DNA of 64,000 bases from Ignavibacteriales bacterium UBA1304. Its GTDB lineage: Bacteria; Bacteroidota; Ignavibacteria; Ignavibacteriales; Ignavibacteriaceae. The stretch's first letter is position 1; every line of letters begins with the position of its first letter. Positions 51,250 to 61,023 of the stretch are shown piece by piece. Below the pieces are notes generated by a model, which was not told the DNA's origin, did not search any database, and saw nothing but the letters and a program-made list of their open reading frames with translations. A program made the translations under genes and the position numbers. The stretch lies in NCBI GenBank assembly GCA_002307295.1, contig DBTY01000003.1:1-64000 (forward strand), written 5' to 3'.

Positions 51250-54243
51250 CTATTTGGAACCCGGAACAGTAAATATAAATTCAGTTCCGATATTTTCATC
51301 GCTTTTTATTAAAATAGTTCCCCCGTTTTTTTCTACGAATTCCTTTGTTAAAAGCAAACCAAGCCCGCTTCCGCTTTCTTTTCGGGTTCCTTTTGAAGTA
51401 TAGATAGAGTTAGGATTAAATAATTTTTTTATCACGTTCTCATTCATACCAACTCCGTTATCCTTTACGGAAATTTCAATCATATTAACGTCGACATTCT
51501 GAAGTAGTTTGCCTGAAACTATAATTTCTCCGCCCGGATTTGTAAATTTTATAGCGTTTGATATTAAATTCTGAACGACAGAATTAATCATATCCTCATC
51601 GGCAAAAGCATAATGCGAATCAATATTTAAGATAATGGAAATATCTTTTTTTACAGCGTTCCCCTGCAAAAGCAAAATATTTCTTGCGGCTAATTCTCTT
51701 ATATTAATTTTAGAAGGTTTAACTTTAACTGAGCCAGCCTGGAATCTTGAGAACTGAAGCAAATTGTTTACTAAGTTATACAATGTTCCCGTCGTTTGGT
51801 TTATTGCAGTAAGGTGTCTATGCAATTCAGCCGGGGACATTTTAGAGTAATCATTTAAGAGAATTCCAGAAGAGCCGAGGAGCGCGTTAAAAGGGCTTCT
51901 AAGGTCGTGCGAAATAAGCGAGAACAGCCTATCCTTAGAAAGATTTGATTCTTTTAGTTGATTAATTAATTCTTCCCTTTCTTCTTCAAGCGTTTTTCTT
52001 TCAATTGCGCGCGAAACGGCAAACGCAATAGTCTCTAAAATTTTCTTCTCGTTTTCATCATAAGTAGTTTCATTATCATAGTCCTGCACGCAGATGATAC
52101 CAATAGTTTTATCCTGAATTTTCAGTGGAACGCCTAACCAGATTTTGCTTGGAGTTCCAATCGAATTAAATTTTCCTTCAGCAATTAACTCGTCAAGCTT
52201 TTCTCTATCTAACAATGCTGAAGTACCGCTTTTAATTACGTACTCAGTTAAACCATTTCCAAATCTTACTCCCCTGGGGCCTTCGTCAAATTTATCTACA
52301 TAATAAGGAAAGTTTATTGTTTGGGATTCATAATCATAAAGCGCTATATAAAAGTTATCAGCTTTCATAACAAGGCCGACAGATTTATGTATAAATTTAT
52401 AAAGATATAAAATATTCTGTTCAGAGTTTGCTGTTTGAAGAATATCATTGATTATCTGTTGAGTTTTTTCCTGTCTTTTACGTTCGCTTATATTCCTAAA
52501 AACAATCTGAACAGATTCTTCTCCGGAATAGTTAACAGGAATAGCCGCTCCTTCAACTTCAATTATTTCATCGTTAATTTTTTTAAGCTTGCATTCAGCA
52601 TGAGGGAGCAATTTTTTCGATTCGTAATTTAACGCCCGCACTAGATTGCAAAAATCTTTACGAAAATTCCTGGGCACAAATGCGAACACGTTTTTATAAA
52701 CTATTGGATCGGAGGAACTGGCTCCAAGCAGCTTAATTCCTTCGTTATTAACATACAATATCTTCATGTCAGTAATGATAGCAATGCCCATAGGCGAATT
52801 TTCTAAAAGATTGCGCCATCTATTTTCATTATCGCGAAGCGCGGCTTCGACTTTTTTAATCTCTGTAATATCTCTCGATATTCCGGCAATACCAGTAATA
52901 TTGCCATCGTTATCATACACTGGGATTTTTGTAGTCGAAACCCATAAATACGAACCGTCTTTGAAAACTTCTTTAACCGCTTTATTAATTACAGAAACGC
53001 CTGTTTTTATTATCTCCTGTTCTTCAATATATGAGTTGCGCGCGAAATCTGTCTGGAAGAAATCAAAATCAGTTTTACCAACAGTTTCATTTATATCTGA
53101 TAGTCCATTAAAGTGCGCTCCTTTGCCTATACGTATATATTTGCAGGATGTATCTTTGAAATAAATGAAATCCGGAATTGTATCCATTAATGTTTGAAGC
53201 AGATGTCTTTCGAATACTAAAGATTCTTCAATTCTTTTTTGTTCTGTAACATCGGTTCCAGAAGAAAGAAGAGCCTCTACATTATTGCGGTTATCTCTTA
53301 TTATTGCAGTGCGCCATCCTATAACATGTTCTTCGCCAAACCGATCGACGATGTTGTTTTCGATATATTCTTTTGCAGGAGAAATATCTGAAAATACATC
53401 AGTAAGTCTTCTTTTCCTTTTTTCTCGATTTTTTATTGGGACAAAATTATCAAACCAGTTTTTCCCCAAAATTTCTGATTTGTCATAACCGAGCGCCCGG
53501 CATCCCTTTTTATTTATAAGTTTTACAGTGTAGTTTGAGTCTAATATCAGAAAAATTACTTCGGCTATTTCGAGGTATTTTTCAATATTATTCCTTTCTT
53601 CATTTATCAGCGATAAATAATTTTTTCGTTCTGTGATATCGCGTAATATACCGACTGTTCCAATGATTTTTCCGCTTTTGTCTTTTCGCATAAGAGAAAT
53701 GTCTTCTACCCATTTGAAACTCCCTTCTTTTGTTCGAATAAGATATTCTGCCGAAAAAATTTCGGATGCATTTGCTTTTAACAATTTAGGAAAATCTGAG
53801 TATGAAGCGTTATCGTTGTCTCTGGTTTCGACTTTTTTCATGATTTTTGTGAAACCAATATCAGACAATTCTTCTTTTGAATAACCGGTTAGCTCTTTTA
53901 TATCTGAGCTTGCATAACTGTATTTCCTCTCTGGTAAATCGAGGAAATATAGAACGTCCTTAGTAACGTCAAGGATAAAAGAAAATCTCTGTTCCGATTC
54001 ATGCAGCTGCTTATAACCTCTTAGGTCTCGGATATATTCATATAGCTGTATAATAAAAATAAGGATAAGCAAAGCTCCAAATTGCAATGTCTTATTTGCA
54101 AAAAAATCTGGATTAAAACGAAATGAATCGATTAAAGACGACCAACAATAAATAATAACAAACAAAAACAAAGCCAGAGAAGCGGTTTTTAGTTTAAAGC
54201 GTTTTACGATAAAAAAAGAATTTATATTTTTGGGTATATTCAT
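51250..54243 (-). CDS. Multi-PAS/GAF sensor histidine kinase, 997 aa
   Basis: Membrane-bound sensor kinase. Two helices (about 20-38 and 53-68) have only a short loop between them, so there is no large periplasmic sensor. Four PAS domains follow at about 84-207, 218-336, 345-465 and 474-588. Several have PAC-type ends such as GTVGILRDITERK and GIAGISRDITEIKK. A GAF domain covers about 595-748 (FYIALYDYES, IWLGVPLKIQDKTIGIICVQDY). HisKA has SLISHDLRSPFNALLG with H779. HATPase (about 880-995) has the N-box QNLISNAIKF, DNGVGM and GSGLGL. Signals are therefore sensed in the cytoplasm, perhaps redox, light or ligands, although no cofactor-binding residues were assigned. It is co-oriented with lepB, the subtilase and the response regulator. 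Confidence 0.92.
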   Translation of the reverse strand: MNIPKNINSFFIVKRFKLKTASLALFLFVIIYCWSSLIDSFRFNPDFFANKTLQFGALLILIFIIQLYEYIRDLRGYKQLHESEQRFSFILDVTKDVLYFLDLPERKYSYASSDIKELTGYSKEELSDIGFTKIMKKVETRDNDNASYSDFPKLLKANASEIFSAEYLIRTKEGSFKWVEDISLMRKDKSGKIIGTVGILRDITERKNYLSLINEERNNIEKYLEIAEVIFLILDSNYTVKLINKKGCRALGYDKSEILGKNWFDNFVPIKNREKRKRRLTDVFSDISPAKEYIENNIVDRFGEEHVIGWRTAIIRDNRNNVEALLSSGTDVTEQKRIEESLVFERHLLQTLMDTIPDFIYFKDTSCKYIRIGKGAHFNGLSDINETVGKTDFDFFQTDFARNSYIEEQEIIKTGVSVINKAVKEVFKDGSYLWVSTTKIPVYDNDGNITGIAGISRDITEIKKVEAALRDNENRWRNLLENSPMGIAIITDMKILYVNNEGIKLLGASSSDPIVYKNVFAFVPRNFRKDFCNLVRALNYESKKLLPHAECKLKKINDEIIEVEGAAIPVNYSGEESVQIVFRNISERKRQEKTQQIINDILQTANSEQNILYLYKFIHKSVGLVMKADNFYIALYDYESQTINFPYYVDKFDEGPRGVRFGNGLTEYVIKSGTSALLDREKLDELIAEGKFNSIGTPSKIWLGVPLKIQDKTIGIICVQDYDNETTYDENEKKILETIAFAVSRAIERKTLEEEREELINQLKESNLSKDRLFSLISHDLRSPFNALLGSSGILLNDYSKMSPAELHRHLTAINQTTGTLYNLVNNLLQFSRFQAGSVKVKPSKINIRELAARNILLLQGNAVKKDISIILNIDSHYAFADEDMINSVVQNLISNAIKFTNPGGEIIVSGKLLQNVDVNMIEISVKDNGVGMNENVIKKLFNPNSIYTSKGTRKESGSGLGLLLTKEFVEKNGGTILIKSDENIGTEFIFTVPGSK

Positions 54244-54292
54244 GTTTTAATAGAAAATTTCCGCAAGTTAATTTAACGATAATACAACTGCG

Positions 54293-56254
54293 TCATTTGA
54301 CATAGATCATTTTTTTTGAAATCATTTGACCGTTATAATTCAATCGGTATATATAAGCTCCGCTTGCAAGCCCAACTGGGTTGAAAGGGAAAAAGTACTC
54401 GCCGGCCTGTACATTTCCGTCTATCAAAGTTTTTACTTCCTGCCCGAGCATATTGTAAACTTTTAATATAATGTAGCCTGTGTTTAATACAGTATAAGGA
54501 ATTACAGTCTTGCTGTTAAAAGGATTTGGATAATTTTGCGTTAATGTAATTGGGTCATACGCCGGAGTTTTAGTATAGTCATAAAAAACGTCTGTAGAGC
54601 CTGAGTAAAATGCATAATTGGCCGTATTAGGCTCGCGTATTGTATTGCCTAGGCTGTCTTTGTAAGTAAAATAAAAAATAACTTTGCTATTAGCGGAATA
54701 TGCTGATAGCGGATAACTGTAATATATTCCGTCTGCAGAGTTCATACCATTTGACGTAAAATTGGAGCTTGTCTGAGAAATGACAACATTAACAGACGTT
54801 GGAATAATATGATCGCTAAAAAATATTTTATTAATTTTGTAACCGTTGTTTGTAGCTTCAACATTTGGGTACGAAACGGCTTTGGATGCTGATATTAAGC
54901 CGTAGCCTATCTTGTTGTCAGGCGAGCTTGTATTGCCTGCGGTAGCAATGATAATTTTACGAGCCTGAACATTAGTAAGTTTGGGATATGCCGAAAGCAA
55001 TAAGGCTGCCGCTCCGCATGCAATGGGCGTAGATAATGAAGTTCCATTGTCAAAGGCGAATGAATTATTAGTCCCGGCCACAGCCGCATAAACATTCACT
55101 CCCATAGCTGTTATATCCGGTTTAATTCTACCGTCGTATGTGGGGCCAATGGAGCTGAAATAGGCCAATGAATTTGATGAAGTTACCGCGCCTACTGCAA
55201 GCACATTAGCTCCATCCGCCGGGGCAGTAATATACTTCCATGAGGTATTGCCTTCGTTGCCCGCTGCGGAAAGCGTTAGAATGCCTAAAGAATAAGCCTT
55301 TTCTAAAGCCTTGGTAATTATGGCAGTTTTCCCGTCCATATCTTTATAAGTATAAGAAGCGTCGGGGCTGTCAAATTCATTATATCCAAGCGAGCTGCTT
55401 GTAATATCGACTCCTTTAGCTTCAAGCCACTCCAAACCCGCGGCATAGTTATCTTCTTCAACTTTTCTTTCCGTTGGGACATATTCGGTTTTGGCTAAAT
55501 AAAACTGCGCATCGTAAGCGCCGCCAATTAATTCTCCCGGTTTATAGCCTGCAATTGTAGAGAATACCAAAGTTCCGTGATCGTCCTGATCGTATCTATC
55601 CTGCGATTGATTTGCCGTAACGCTATCGTGAAAAACAAAATCATATTCGCCAAGAATTTTTGCGTTTTTAAAACAAAGAGGAGTTTCCCAATCAAAACCG
55701 GAATCTAAAAGTCCTATTACTACGCCTTTGCCTGTAATCCCTTTTGCGTGTACAAGCGGAATTCCGGAAAGAGCGAGCTGGTCATAGGAGTAACCGTAGT
55801 CGACATTAGAAGTCTGTGTTTTTTTTACTGAAGGCTGAACTTTTTCTGTGTACGATTCGTCTTTGTTAATAAGAGCTTTAACGGCTTCTATCTTGCTGAT
55901 AAAACTTAAACTGTTTAGTTGCGATAGCTGCTGCGGGGTTAAATAAGCGGTGACTGCATTAAACCATTTTAATTTATTTTCTATTTTTATTCCTAAGTCT
56001 GTAATTCTATTTACATAGTTGTCGTAAACTGGGATATCGTCATAGGAAACAATATTCTCGTCGCCAAGAACTTTTCTTCTTCTTTCAACGCTGCGGGCTG
56101 ATAAAAGATTTAATGCGCTTTTATATTCTGGCGCGCTTTTTTTTAAGGAGACGTTTTTGTTTATCCCTTTATCGGTCAAATAGATAAAATACTTAGTTTG
56201 CGGAAACAGAGGTATAGAGAAAAAGAATAAAAGAGAAATAAATAAAGTTTTCAT
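54293..56254 (-). CDS. Subtilisin-like S8 serine protease with T9SS sorting domain, 653 aa
   Basis: Secreted protease. A signal peptide (1-19) is followed by a propeptide-like region (about 20-150, with KWFNAVTAYLTPQQLSQL typical of inhibitor-I9-like prodomains). The catalytic triad is D184 in IGLLDSGFDWETP, H226 in DQDDHGTLVFSTIAG and S406 in DNGTSLSTPIACGAAAL. The oxyanion asparagine is N333 in SAAGNEGN. The end (about 575-653) is a T9SS type A sorting domain: TQNYPNPFNSKTV, LKVYNMLGQEVKTL, LASGAYIYRL, SKKMIYVK. It lies 21 bp after lepB on the same strand, and the kinase starts 49 bp further on, so all may share a transcript. Confidence 0.95.
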   Translation of the reverse strand: MKTLFISLLFFFSIPLFPQTKYFIYLTDKGINKNVSLKKSAPEYKSALNLLSARSVERRRKVLGDENIVSYDDIPVYDNYVNRITDLGIKIENKLKWFNAVTAYLTPQQLSQLNSLSFISKIEAVKALINKDESYTEKVQPSVKKTQTSNVDYGYSYDQLALSGIPLVHAKGITGKGVVIGLLDSGFDWETPLCFKNAKILGEYDFVFHDSVTANQSQDRYDQDDHGTLVFSTIAGYKPGELIGGAYDAQFYLAKTEYVPTERKVEEDNYAAGLEWLEAKGVDITSSSLGYNEFDSPDASYTYKDMDGKTAIITKALEKAYSLGILTLSAAGNEGNTSWKYITAPADGANVLAVGAVTSSNSLAYFSSIGPTYDGRIKPDITAMGVNVYAAVAGTNNSFAFDNGTSLSTPIACGAAALLLSAYPKLTNVQARKIIIATAGNTSSPDNKIGYGLISASKAVSYPNVEATNNGYKINKIFFSDHIIPTSVNVVISQTSSNFTSNGMNSADGIYYSYPLSAYSANSKVIFYFTYKDSLGNTIREPNTANYAFYSGSTDVFYDYTKTPAYDPITLTQNYPNPFNSKTVIPYTVLNTGYIILKVYNMLGQEVKTLIDGNVQAGEYFFPFNPVGLASGAYIYRLNYNGQMISKKMIYVK

Positions 56255-56275
56255 TATTTTATTCTGCCGTAATGT

Positions 56276-57154
56276 TTATTTTATTTTTGTAAATATCCGG
56301 TTCAATCTGAATCTATTGTTTATATCGAACAAGTTAAAAGAAAGCGAACTATAATTATAGGACCAGTAAATCATCTTTGCCTTGCCAATAATTAAATCTT
56401 TGGGCACAAACCCCCAGAATCTGCTGTCAAGGCTGTTGTCTCTATTATCGCCTAATACAAAATAATAATCTTTTAAGAAAGTATAACTATCAGTTTTTTG
56501 TCCGTTAATTATTATTTGATTATTATTAACCGAAACTGTTTGGACGCCGGCTTCTCTATCGATCAGATTTTTCCAGCTGCGAATATTAGCAGGCGTAAGT
56601 TTTATTGTCATTCCTTTTGCGGGAATTACTAACGGACCGTAGTTATCTTCATTCCACCGGCTATTCATAGGGAAGATTTTACTTTCAACGTCTCTTTTTG
56701 CTCTTATATAGTTTCTGCAAAAAAAAGCGTCTTTACTGTTAGGAACCGCTTTGCCGTTTACAAAAAGAACTTTATCCTTAATAAGGATAGTATCTTCAGG
56801 TTCGCCCACAACCCGTTTAATATAGTCTACGTCGTTTTTAGGGAACAGCTCGTCTCTATCTCCCGGATACTGAAATACAATTACGTCGTTTTTATGCGGA
56901 TCCGGGAACCCTGGCAAAACAAAATTTGGTATTTTTATATTTAAAAACGGAATTAAATTATAGTTGGACATGCCGTATGCTAATTTATAAACCACAATGC
57001 AATCGCCTGCAAGCAAAGTATTTTCCATTGATTCGCTTGGAATAATAAACGCCTCAAAGATAAAGGTTTTTATCAATGCCGTTAGAATAACTACAAAAAG
57101 CAGGAACTTTATAGGAAAATGAAAACTGCTTTCTTTATCTTTTTTGGCAGACAA
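56276..57154 (-). CDS. lepB: Signal peptidase I, 292 aa
   Basis: Inner-membrane protease that cuts signal peptides from exported proteins. An N-terminal helix (about 13-34) is followed by FIIPSESMENTLLAGD, with catalytic S42 in the P-S-x-S-M box. The lysine partner is K113 in VDYIKRVVGEPED. YFVLGDNRDNSLDSRFWGFV is the C-terminal box E region. An insert between the boxes (about 130-220) is longer than in many species, as is common in Bacteroidota relatives. It is 13 bp downstream of lepA, the classical lepA-lepB order. The subtilase gene follows at 21 bp. Confidence 0.95.
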   Translation of the reverse strand: MSAKKDKESSFHFPIKFLLFVVILTALIKTFIFEAFIIPSESMENTLLAGDCIVVYKLAYGMSNYNLIPFLNIKIPNFVLPGFPDPHKNDVIVFQYPGDRDELFPKNDVDYIKRVVGEPEDTILIKDKVLFVNGKAVPNSKDAFFCRNYIRAKRDVESKIFPMNSRWNEDNYGPLVIPAKGMTIKLTPANIRSWKNLIDREAGVQTVSVNNNQIIINGQKTDSYTFLKDYYFVLGDNRDNSLDSRFWGFVPKDLIIGKAKMIYWSYNYSSLSFNLFDINNRFRLNRIFTKIK

Positions 57155-57167
57155 TTATAATCCTGGT

Positions 57168-58961
57168 TTATTCGTCAATCTGCAGAACGGCCAAAAACGC
57201 TTCCTGAGGAATTTCAACATTGCCAACTTGTTTCATTCTCTTTTTGCCCTCTTTCTGTTTCTCAAGTAATTTTCTCTTTCTGCTTATATCGCCGCCGTAG
57301 CATTTTGCAAGCACATTTTTCCGTAATGCTTTTACTACCGCTTTTGAAATTACTTTTGTTCCAATTGCAGCCTGAATATTAATTTCAAATAACTGACGCG
57401 GAATCAGGTCTTTAAGTTTGCTGCAAACCTTTCTGCCCCAGTCATAAGACTTGCTTCTATGCACAATCATAGATAATGCATCTACAGGCTCTGAATTCAG
57501 AAGTATGTCAAGCTTTACAAGGTCTGCTTCCTGATAACCGATATATTCATAATCAAAAGAGGCGTAGCCTCTGGTAGTCGATTTTAATTTATCATAAAAA
57601 TCAAAAATAATTTCGGCCAATGGGAACTCATATTGTATATCGGCGCGCGTAGGATCAATGTAAGTGGTGTTTTTGTATATGCCCCGTTTATCAACGGCAA
57701 GCTTCATAATGTTGCCTACATATTCGCTTGGAGTAACAATCTGAGCTTTTACAAAAGGCTCTTCAACATACTCAATATCGCCTACGACCGGCATAGTAGC
57801 CGGGTTATCTACAATAATTTTTTCGCCATTTTTTTTATAAACTATGTATTCAACGTTCGGCAGCGTTGTAATAATCGACTGATTAAATTCTCTGAATAAT
57901 CTTTCCTGCACAATTTCCATATGGAGCAGCCCAAGAAAGCCGCATCTGAAACCAAATCCTAGCGCTAAAGATGTTTCAGGCTGATAGATTAAAGCGGAGT
58001 CGTTTAACCGGAATTTCTCTAAAGCGTCGCGCAGGTCTTCAAATTCATCTGAATTTGTAGGATACAAGCCGCTGTATACCATCGGTTTAACGTCTTTATA
58101 ACCCGGTAGAGGGTGTTCCGCGCCGCCATGCGTATGCGTAATAGTATCGCCGACTTTCGTGTCGTGTACGTCCTTTACGCCGCAAATAAGGTAGCCTACG
58201 TTTCCGGCAGAGAGTTCATTCCGCTTAATTTTCTTTAAACCAAGCACGCCAACTTCTTCGGCCTCAATCTCTTTATTGTTAAAAAAGAAACGGAGTTTAT
58301 CGTTTGGCTTTAATGTTCCATTAAAAATTCTTATATAAGCGACCGCGCCTCGATATGCGTCAAAGACGGAATCGAATACTAAGGCTTGAAGCGGAGCCTG
58401 GGGATCGCCTTTAGGAGGAGGGATTTTATTTACAATAGCCTCTAAAAGTTCGTTTATGCCAAGGTTCGCTTTTGCAGAAGCAAGTAAAATGTCTTCGTCT
58501 TTACAGCCAATAAGATCCAATACCTGACCTTTTACGACGTCAACCATTGCGCTGGGCAAATCAATTTTATTCAATACGGGAATAATTTCTAATCCGGCGT
58601 CTATGGCTAAATAAAGATTACTGATTGTTTGAGCCTCTACGCCCTGAGCGGCGTCTACCACAAGCACAGCGCCTTCGCAGGCTGCAAGCGAGCGGGAAAC
58701 TTCGTAAGAAAAATCCACATGCCCGGGAGTGTCAATTAAATTTAGCGTATAAGTAATGCCGTCTTTGGCTTTATAATTCATTTGGATGGCGTGGGATTTT
58801 ATCGTAATGCCTCTTTCCCGTTCCAAATCCATATCGTCTAAAAGCTGCGATTTTGCTTCCCGCTGCGATACCGTTCCGGTTGCGCCAAGCAGGCAATCGG
58901 CTATTGTTGATTTACCGTGATCTATATGTGCAATTATGCAAAAATTTCTTATTGTGTTCAT
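57168..58961 (-). CDS. lepA: Elongation factor 4 (LepA GTPase), 597 aa
   Basis: Ribosomal translocase-like GTPase that back-translocates or rescues stalled ribosomes. The G domain has AHIDHGKST (11-19), the switch-I-like RERGITIKS, DTPGHVDFSYEV and NKIDLPSA. SGLYPTNSDEFEDLRDALEKFRLNDSAL and GFRCGFLGLLHMEIVQERL mark the EF-G-like domains III-V. The LepA-specific C-terminal domain is present: AKCYGGDISRKRKLLEKQKEGKKRMK. Length is standard. It is the first gene of a minus-strand run, lepA-lepB-subtilase-kinase-regulator-GNAT, of 8.7 kb with small gaps. The shared upstream region (58962-59098) is also that of the divergent phosphoesterase gene. Confidence 0.97.
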   Translation of the reverse strand: MNTIRNFCIIAHIDHGKSTIADCLLGATGTVSQREAKSQLLDDMDLERERGITIKSHAIQMNYKAKDGITYTLNLIDTPGHVDFSYEVSRSLAACEGAVLVVDAAQGVEAQTISNLYLAIDAGLEIIPVLNKIDLPSAMVDVVKGQVLDLIGCKDEDILLASAKANLGINELLEAIVNKIPPPKGDPQAPLQALVFDSVFDAYRGAVAYIRIFNGTLKPNDKLRFFFNNKEIEAEEVGVLGLKKIKRNELSAGNVGYLICGVKDVHDTKVGDTITHTHGGAEHPLPGYKDVKPMVYSGLYPTNSDEFEDLRDALEKFRLNDSALIYQPETSLALGFGFRCGFLGLLHMEIVQERLFREFNQSIITTLPNVEYIVYKKNGEKIIVDNPATMPVVGDIEYVEEPFVKAQIVTPSEYVGNIMKLAVDKRGIYKNTTYIDPTRADIQYEFPLAEIIFDFYDKLKSTTRGYASFDYEYIGYQEADLVKLDILLNSEPVDALSMIVHRSKSYDWGRKVCSKLKDLIPRQLFEINIQAAIGTKVISKAVVKALRKNVLAKCYGGDISRKRKLLEKQKEGKKRMKQVGNVEIPQEAFLAVLQIDE

Positions 58962-59098
58962 TGGTTCCTAAAATTTAACCTGTAAATATATAAAAAGTTC
59001 GGCTAAGTTTACATGTCTTAATCAAGCGACTTTATTTATACTACAAAGCAACGAAAAAATTTATTAAATTTAACAAACTAAATTTTAAGAAGTACGTT

Positions 59099-60931
59099 AT
59101 GAAAAAAATATTTACTGCATTTTTGTTCTTTTCCCTTTTCTCGCTTCAGCTGTTCCCTCAGGGTTTTAAATTTGCCTGGATTACTGATACTCATGTAGGT
59201 TCTGCCGGAGGGGCGGAAAACCTTTCTAAGGTAGTTGCGGATATCAACAAAAAACAATATTCTTTTGTAATTGTTTCCGGAGATATTGCTGAAAAAGGCA
59301 GAAACAGCGAGCTTGAAGAAGCAAAAGGCATTTTAGACAGTATTGGAATTAAATACTATGTAATTCCAGGCAACCACGATACTAAATGGTCTGAAAGCGG
59401 CTGTACCAAATTTACCGAATTATGGGGCGGCGATAAATTTAACTTTGGAGTTAACGGCTATAGATTTATTGGTCTGAACAGCGGCGTTCTTTTAAGAGGC
59501 GGCGGAGGCCATATTACGCCTGAAGATTTAGTTTGGCTGGATAATGCATTAAAATCGGCTATAAGCTATGAAAAAATAATTCTTATCACTCATCATCCGC
59601 TTGACGGAGATATTGATAACTGGTATGAAGTTACAAACAGACTCAAACATTATAACGCGGCTTTGCTGCTATATGGTCATGGGCATGTTAATAAGGTTTC
59701 GACTATTGAAGGGTTGCCCGCTTTAATGGGCAGGTCAAGTTTGACCAACAACAGAGGATGGGGGTACAATTCTATCGACATCACAAAGGATACTCTAACG
59801 TTTTTTGAAGAAAATGGAGATACCCTTATTGATAATTTGGGCAGTATTGCGCTAAACTCAAAAAACGTAATTCCGCAGGTAGATTCTCTTCCGTTTATTA
59901 ATTACGGAGTTAAAGTTGTTAGCTCTATTGACCTTAAAAAAACTGTTTCTGCATCATTGCTTGTAAATGGCGAGAATATTTACGCCGCCGCTTATGACGG
60001 AACAATTTATTGTTACGATCAGCAAGGCTCTATGAAATGGAGTTACAGCGCAAACGGAAACATAGTTAGCAAACCTGTTATTATAAATAATATTTTAGTG
60101 GCCGGCACTCTAAAAGGCGACGTTGTTTCATTAGATTGCGAAACCGGTAAACTTCTCCAGACTTTGGGCATTGACGAACCTGTCACAGCCCAGCTTGTTG
60201 CGGAAAGAATGGTTAAAGAAACTGATACGATTGACGTAGTATTTGCCGGAACGTCTTCGGGCGCGCTTCATTGTTTTGAGCTTAATTCTTTAGAGGAAGT
60301 CTGGAAAAATACCGACGCAAAAGGGATGATTGAAACTGAACCTTTAATTGTTGGCGATAAAATAATTTATGGCGCATGGGACGGTTATCTTTACTGCGTT
60401 GAAATCTCCACGGGCAGGATTTTCTGGAAGCAGTCCGGCAATACTAATTTTTATTTTTCTCCGGCTGCCTGCAAACCTGTTACCGATGGTAAAAGCGTTT
60501 TTGTTACAAGTCCCGATAAATATGTTTCTTCCATCGACCTTTTGCTTGGCAAAGCAAACTGGCGTAAAAAAGACGCTAACTGCTGGGAATCGATTGGCAT
60601 ATCTAAAGATAAAAAGGACTTATTTATAAAAAGCGATAACGGCAAAATATATGTAATAGCCTCTAAAACCGGGAAGGTTGTCAAAAGCATAGAATACGGT
60701 TCAGGCACGGATACTATGCCTATTGAGTTAATAGAATCCGACGGCAATATTATTTTTTCGTCCAAAGACGGCAAAGTTTTTCTTATAACAAAAAATTATA
60801 AATTACAAGAGCTTCTGTTCCTTGGAGTTTCGCGCGTTCATTCAGTCCGTAAAATAAGCGAAAACGTTTTTGCCGCATCCAATATGGACGGTAAAATCGT
60901 CATATTTAATTTAGCTGACGAATCAAATTAA
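59099..60931 (+). CDS. Exported calcineurin-like phosphoesterase with PQQ-type beta-propeller (paralogue A), 610 aa
   Basis: Signal peptide at 1-21, then a metallophosphoesterase domain (about 23-250) with the full metal-binding set: D30 and H32 in ITDTHVG, D62 in SGDIAE, N92-H93 in PGNHD, H165/H166 in ITHHP, and H194 and H196 in YGHGHV. Residues 270-610 are repeated short blades, for example YDGTIYCYDQQG, GDVVSLDCETGKL, DGYLYCVEISTGRIFW and KYVSSIDLLLGKANW. They form a PQQ-like (pyrrolo-quinoline quinone enzyme type) seven-bladed propeller without evident cofactor residues. No sorting domain is present, so it is probably periplasmic. The substrate is unknown. The next gene is a close paralogue with the same layout, 92 bp downstream. 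Confidence 0.9.
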   Translation: MKKIFTAFLFFSLFSLQLFPQGFKFAWITDTHVGSAGGAENLSKVVADINKKQYSFVIVSGDIAEKGRNSELEEAKGILDSIGIKYYVIPGNHDTKWSESGCTKFTELWGGDKFNFGVNGYRFIGLNSGVLLRGGGGHITPEDLVWLDNALKSAISYEKIILITHHPLDGDIDNWYEVTNRLKHYNAALLLYGHGHVNKVSTIEGLPALMGRSSLTNNRGWGYNSIDITKDTLTFFEENGDTLIDNLGSIALNSKNVIPQVDSLPFINYGVKVVSSIDLKKTVSASLLVNGENIYAAAYDGTIYCYDQQGSMKWSYSANGNIVSKPVIINNILVAGTLKGDVVSLDCETGKLLQTLGIDEPVTAQLVAERMVKETDTIDVVFAGTSSGALHCFELNSLEEVWKNTDAKGMIETEPLIVGDKIIYGAWDGYLYCVEISTGRIFWKQSGNTNFYFSPAACKPVTDGKSVFVTSPDKYVSSIDLLLGKANWRKKDANCWESIGISKDKKDLFIKSDNGKIYVIASKTGKVVKSIEYGSGTDTMPIELIESDGNIIFSSKDGKVFLITKNYKLQELLFLGVSRVHSVRKISENVFAASNMDGKIVIFNLADESN

Positions 60932-61023
60932 ACGTCCAAGCAAGAAAGTCAGCTGTGTTAAAATTAAATAACCATTATTTAGGTTAAATAAAATCATTCA
61001 CTAACAAACTTATGAAGTCTATA

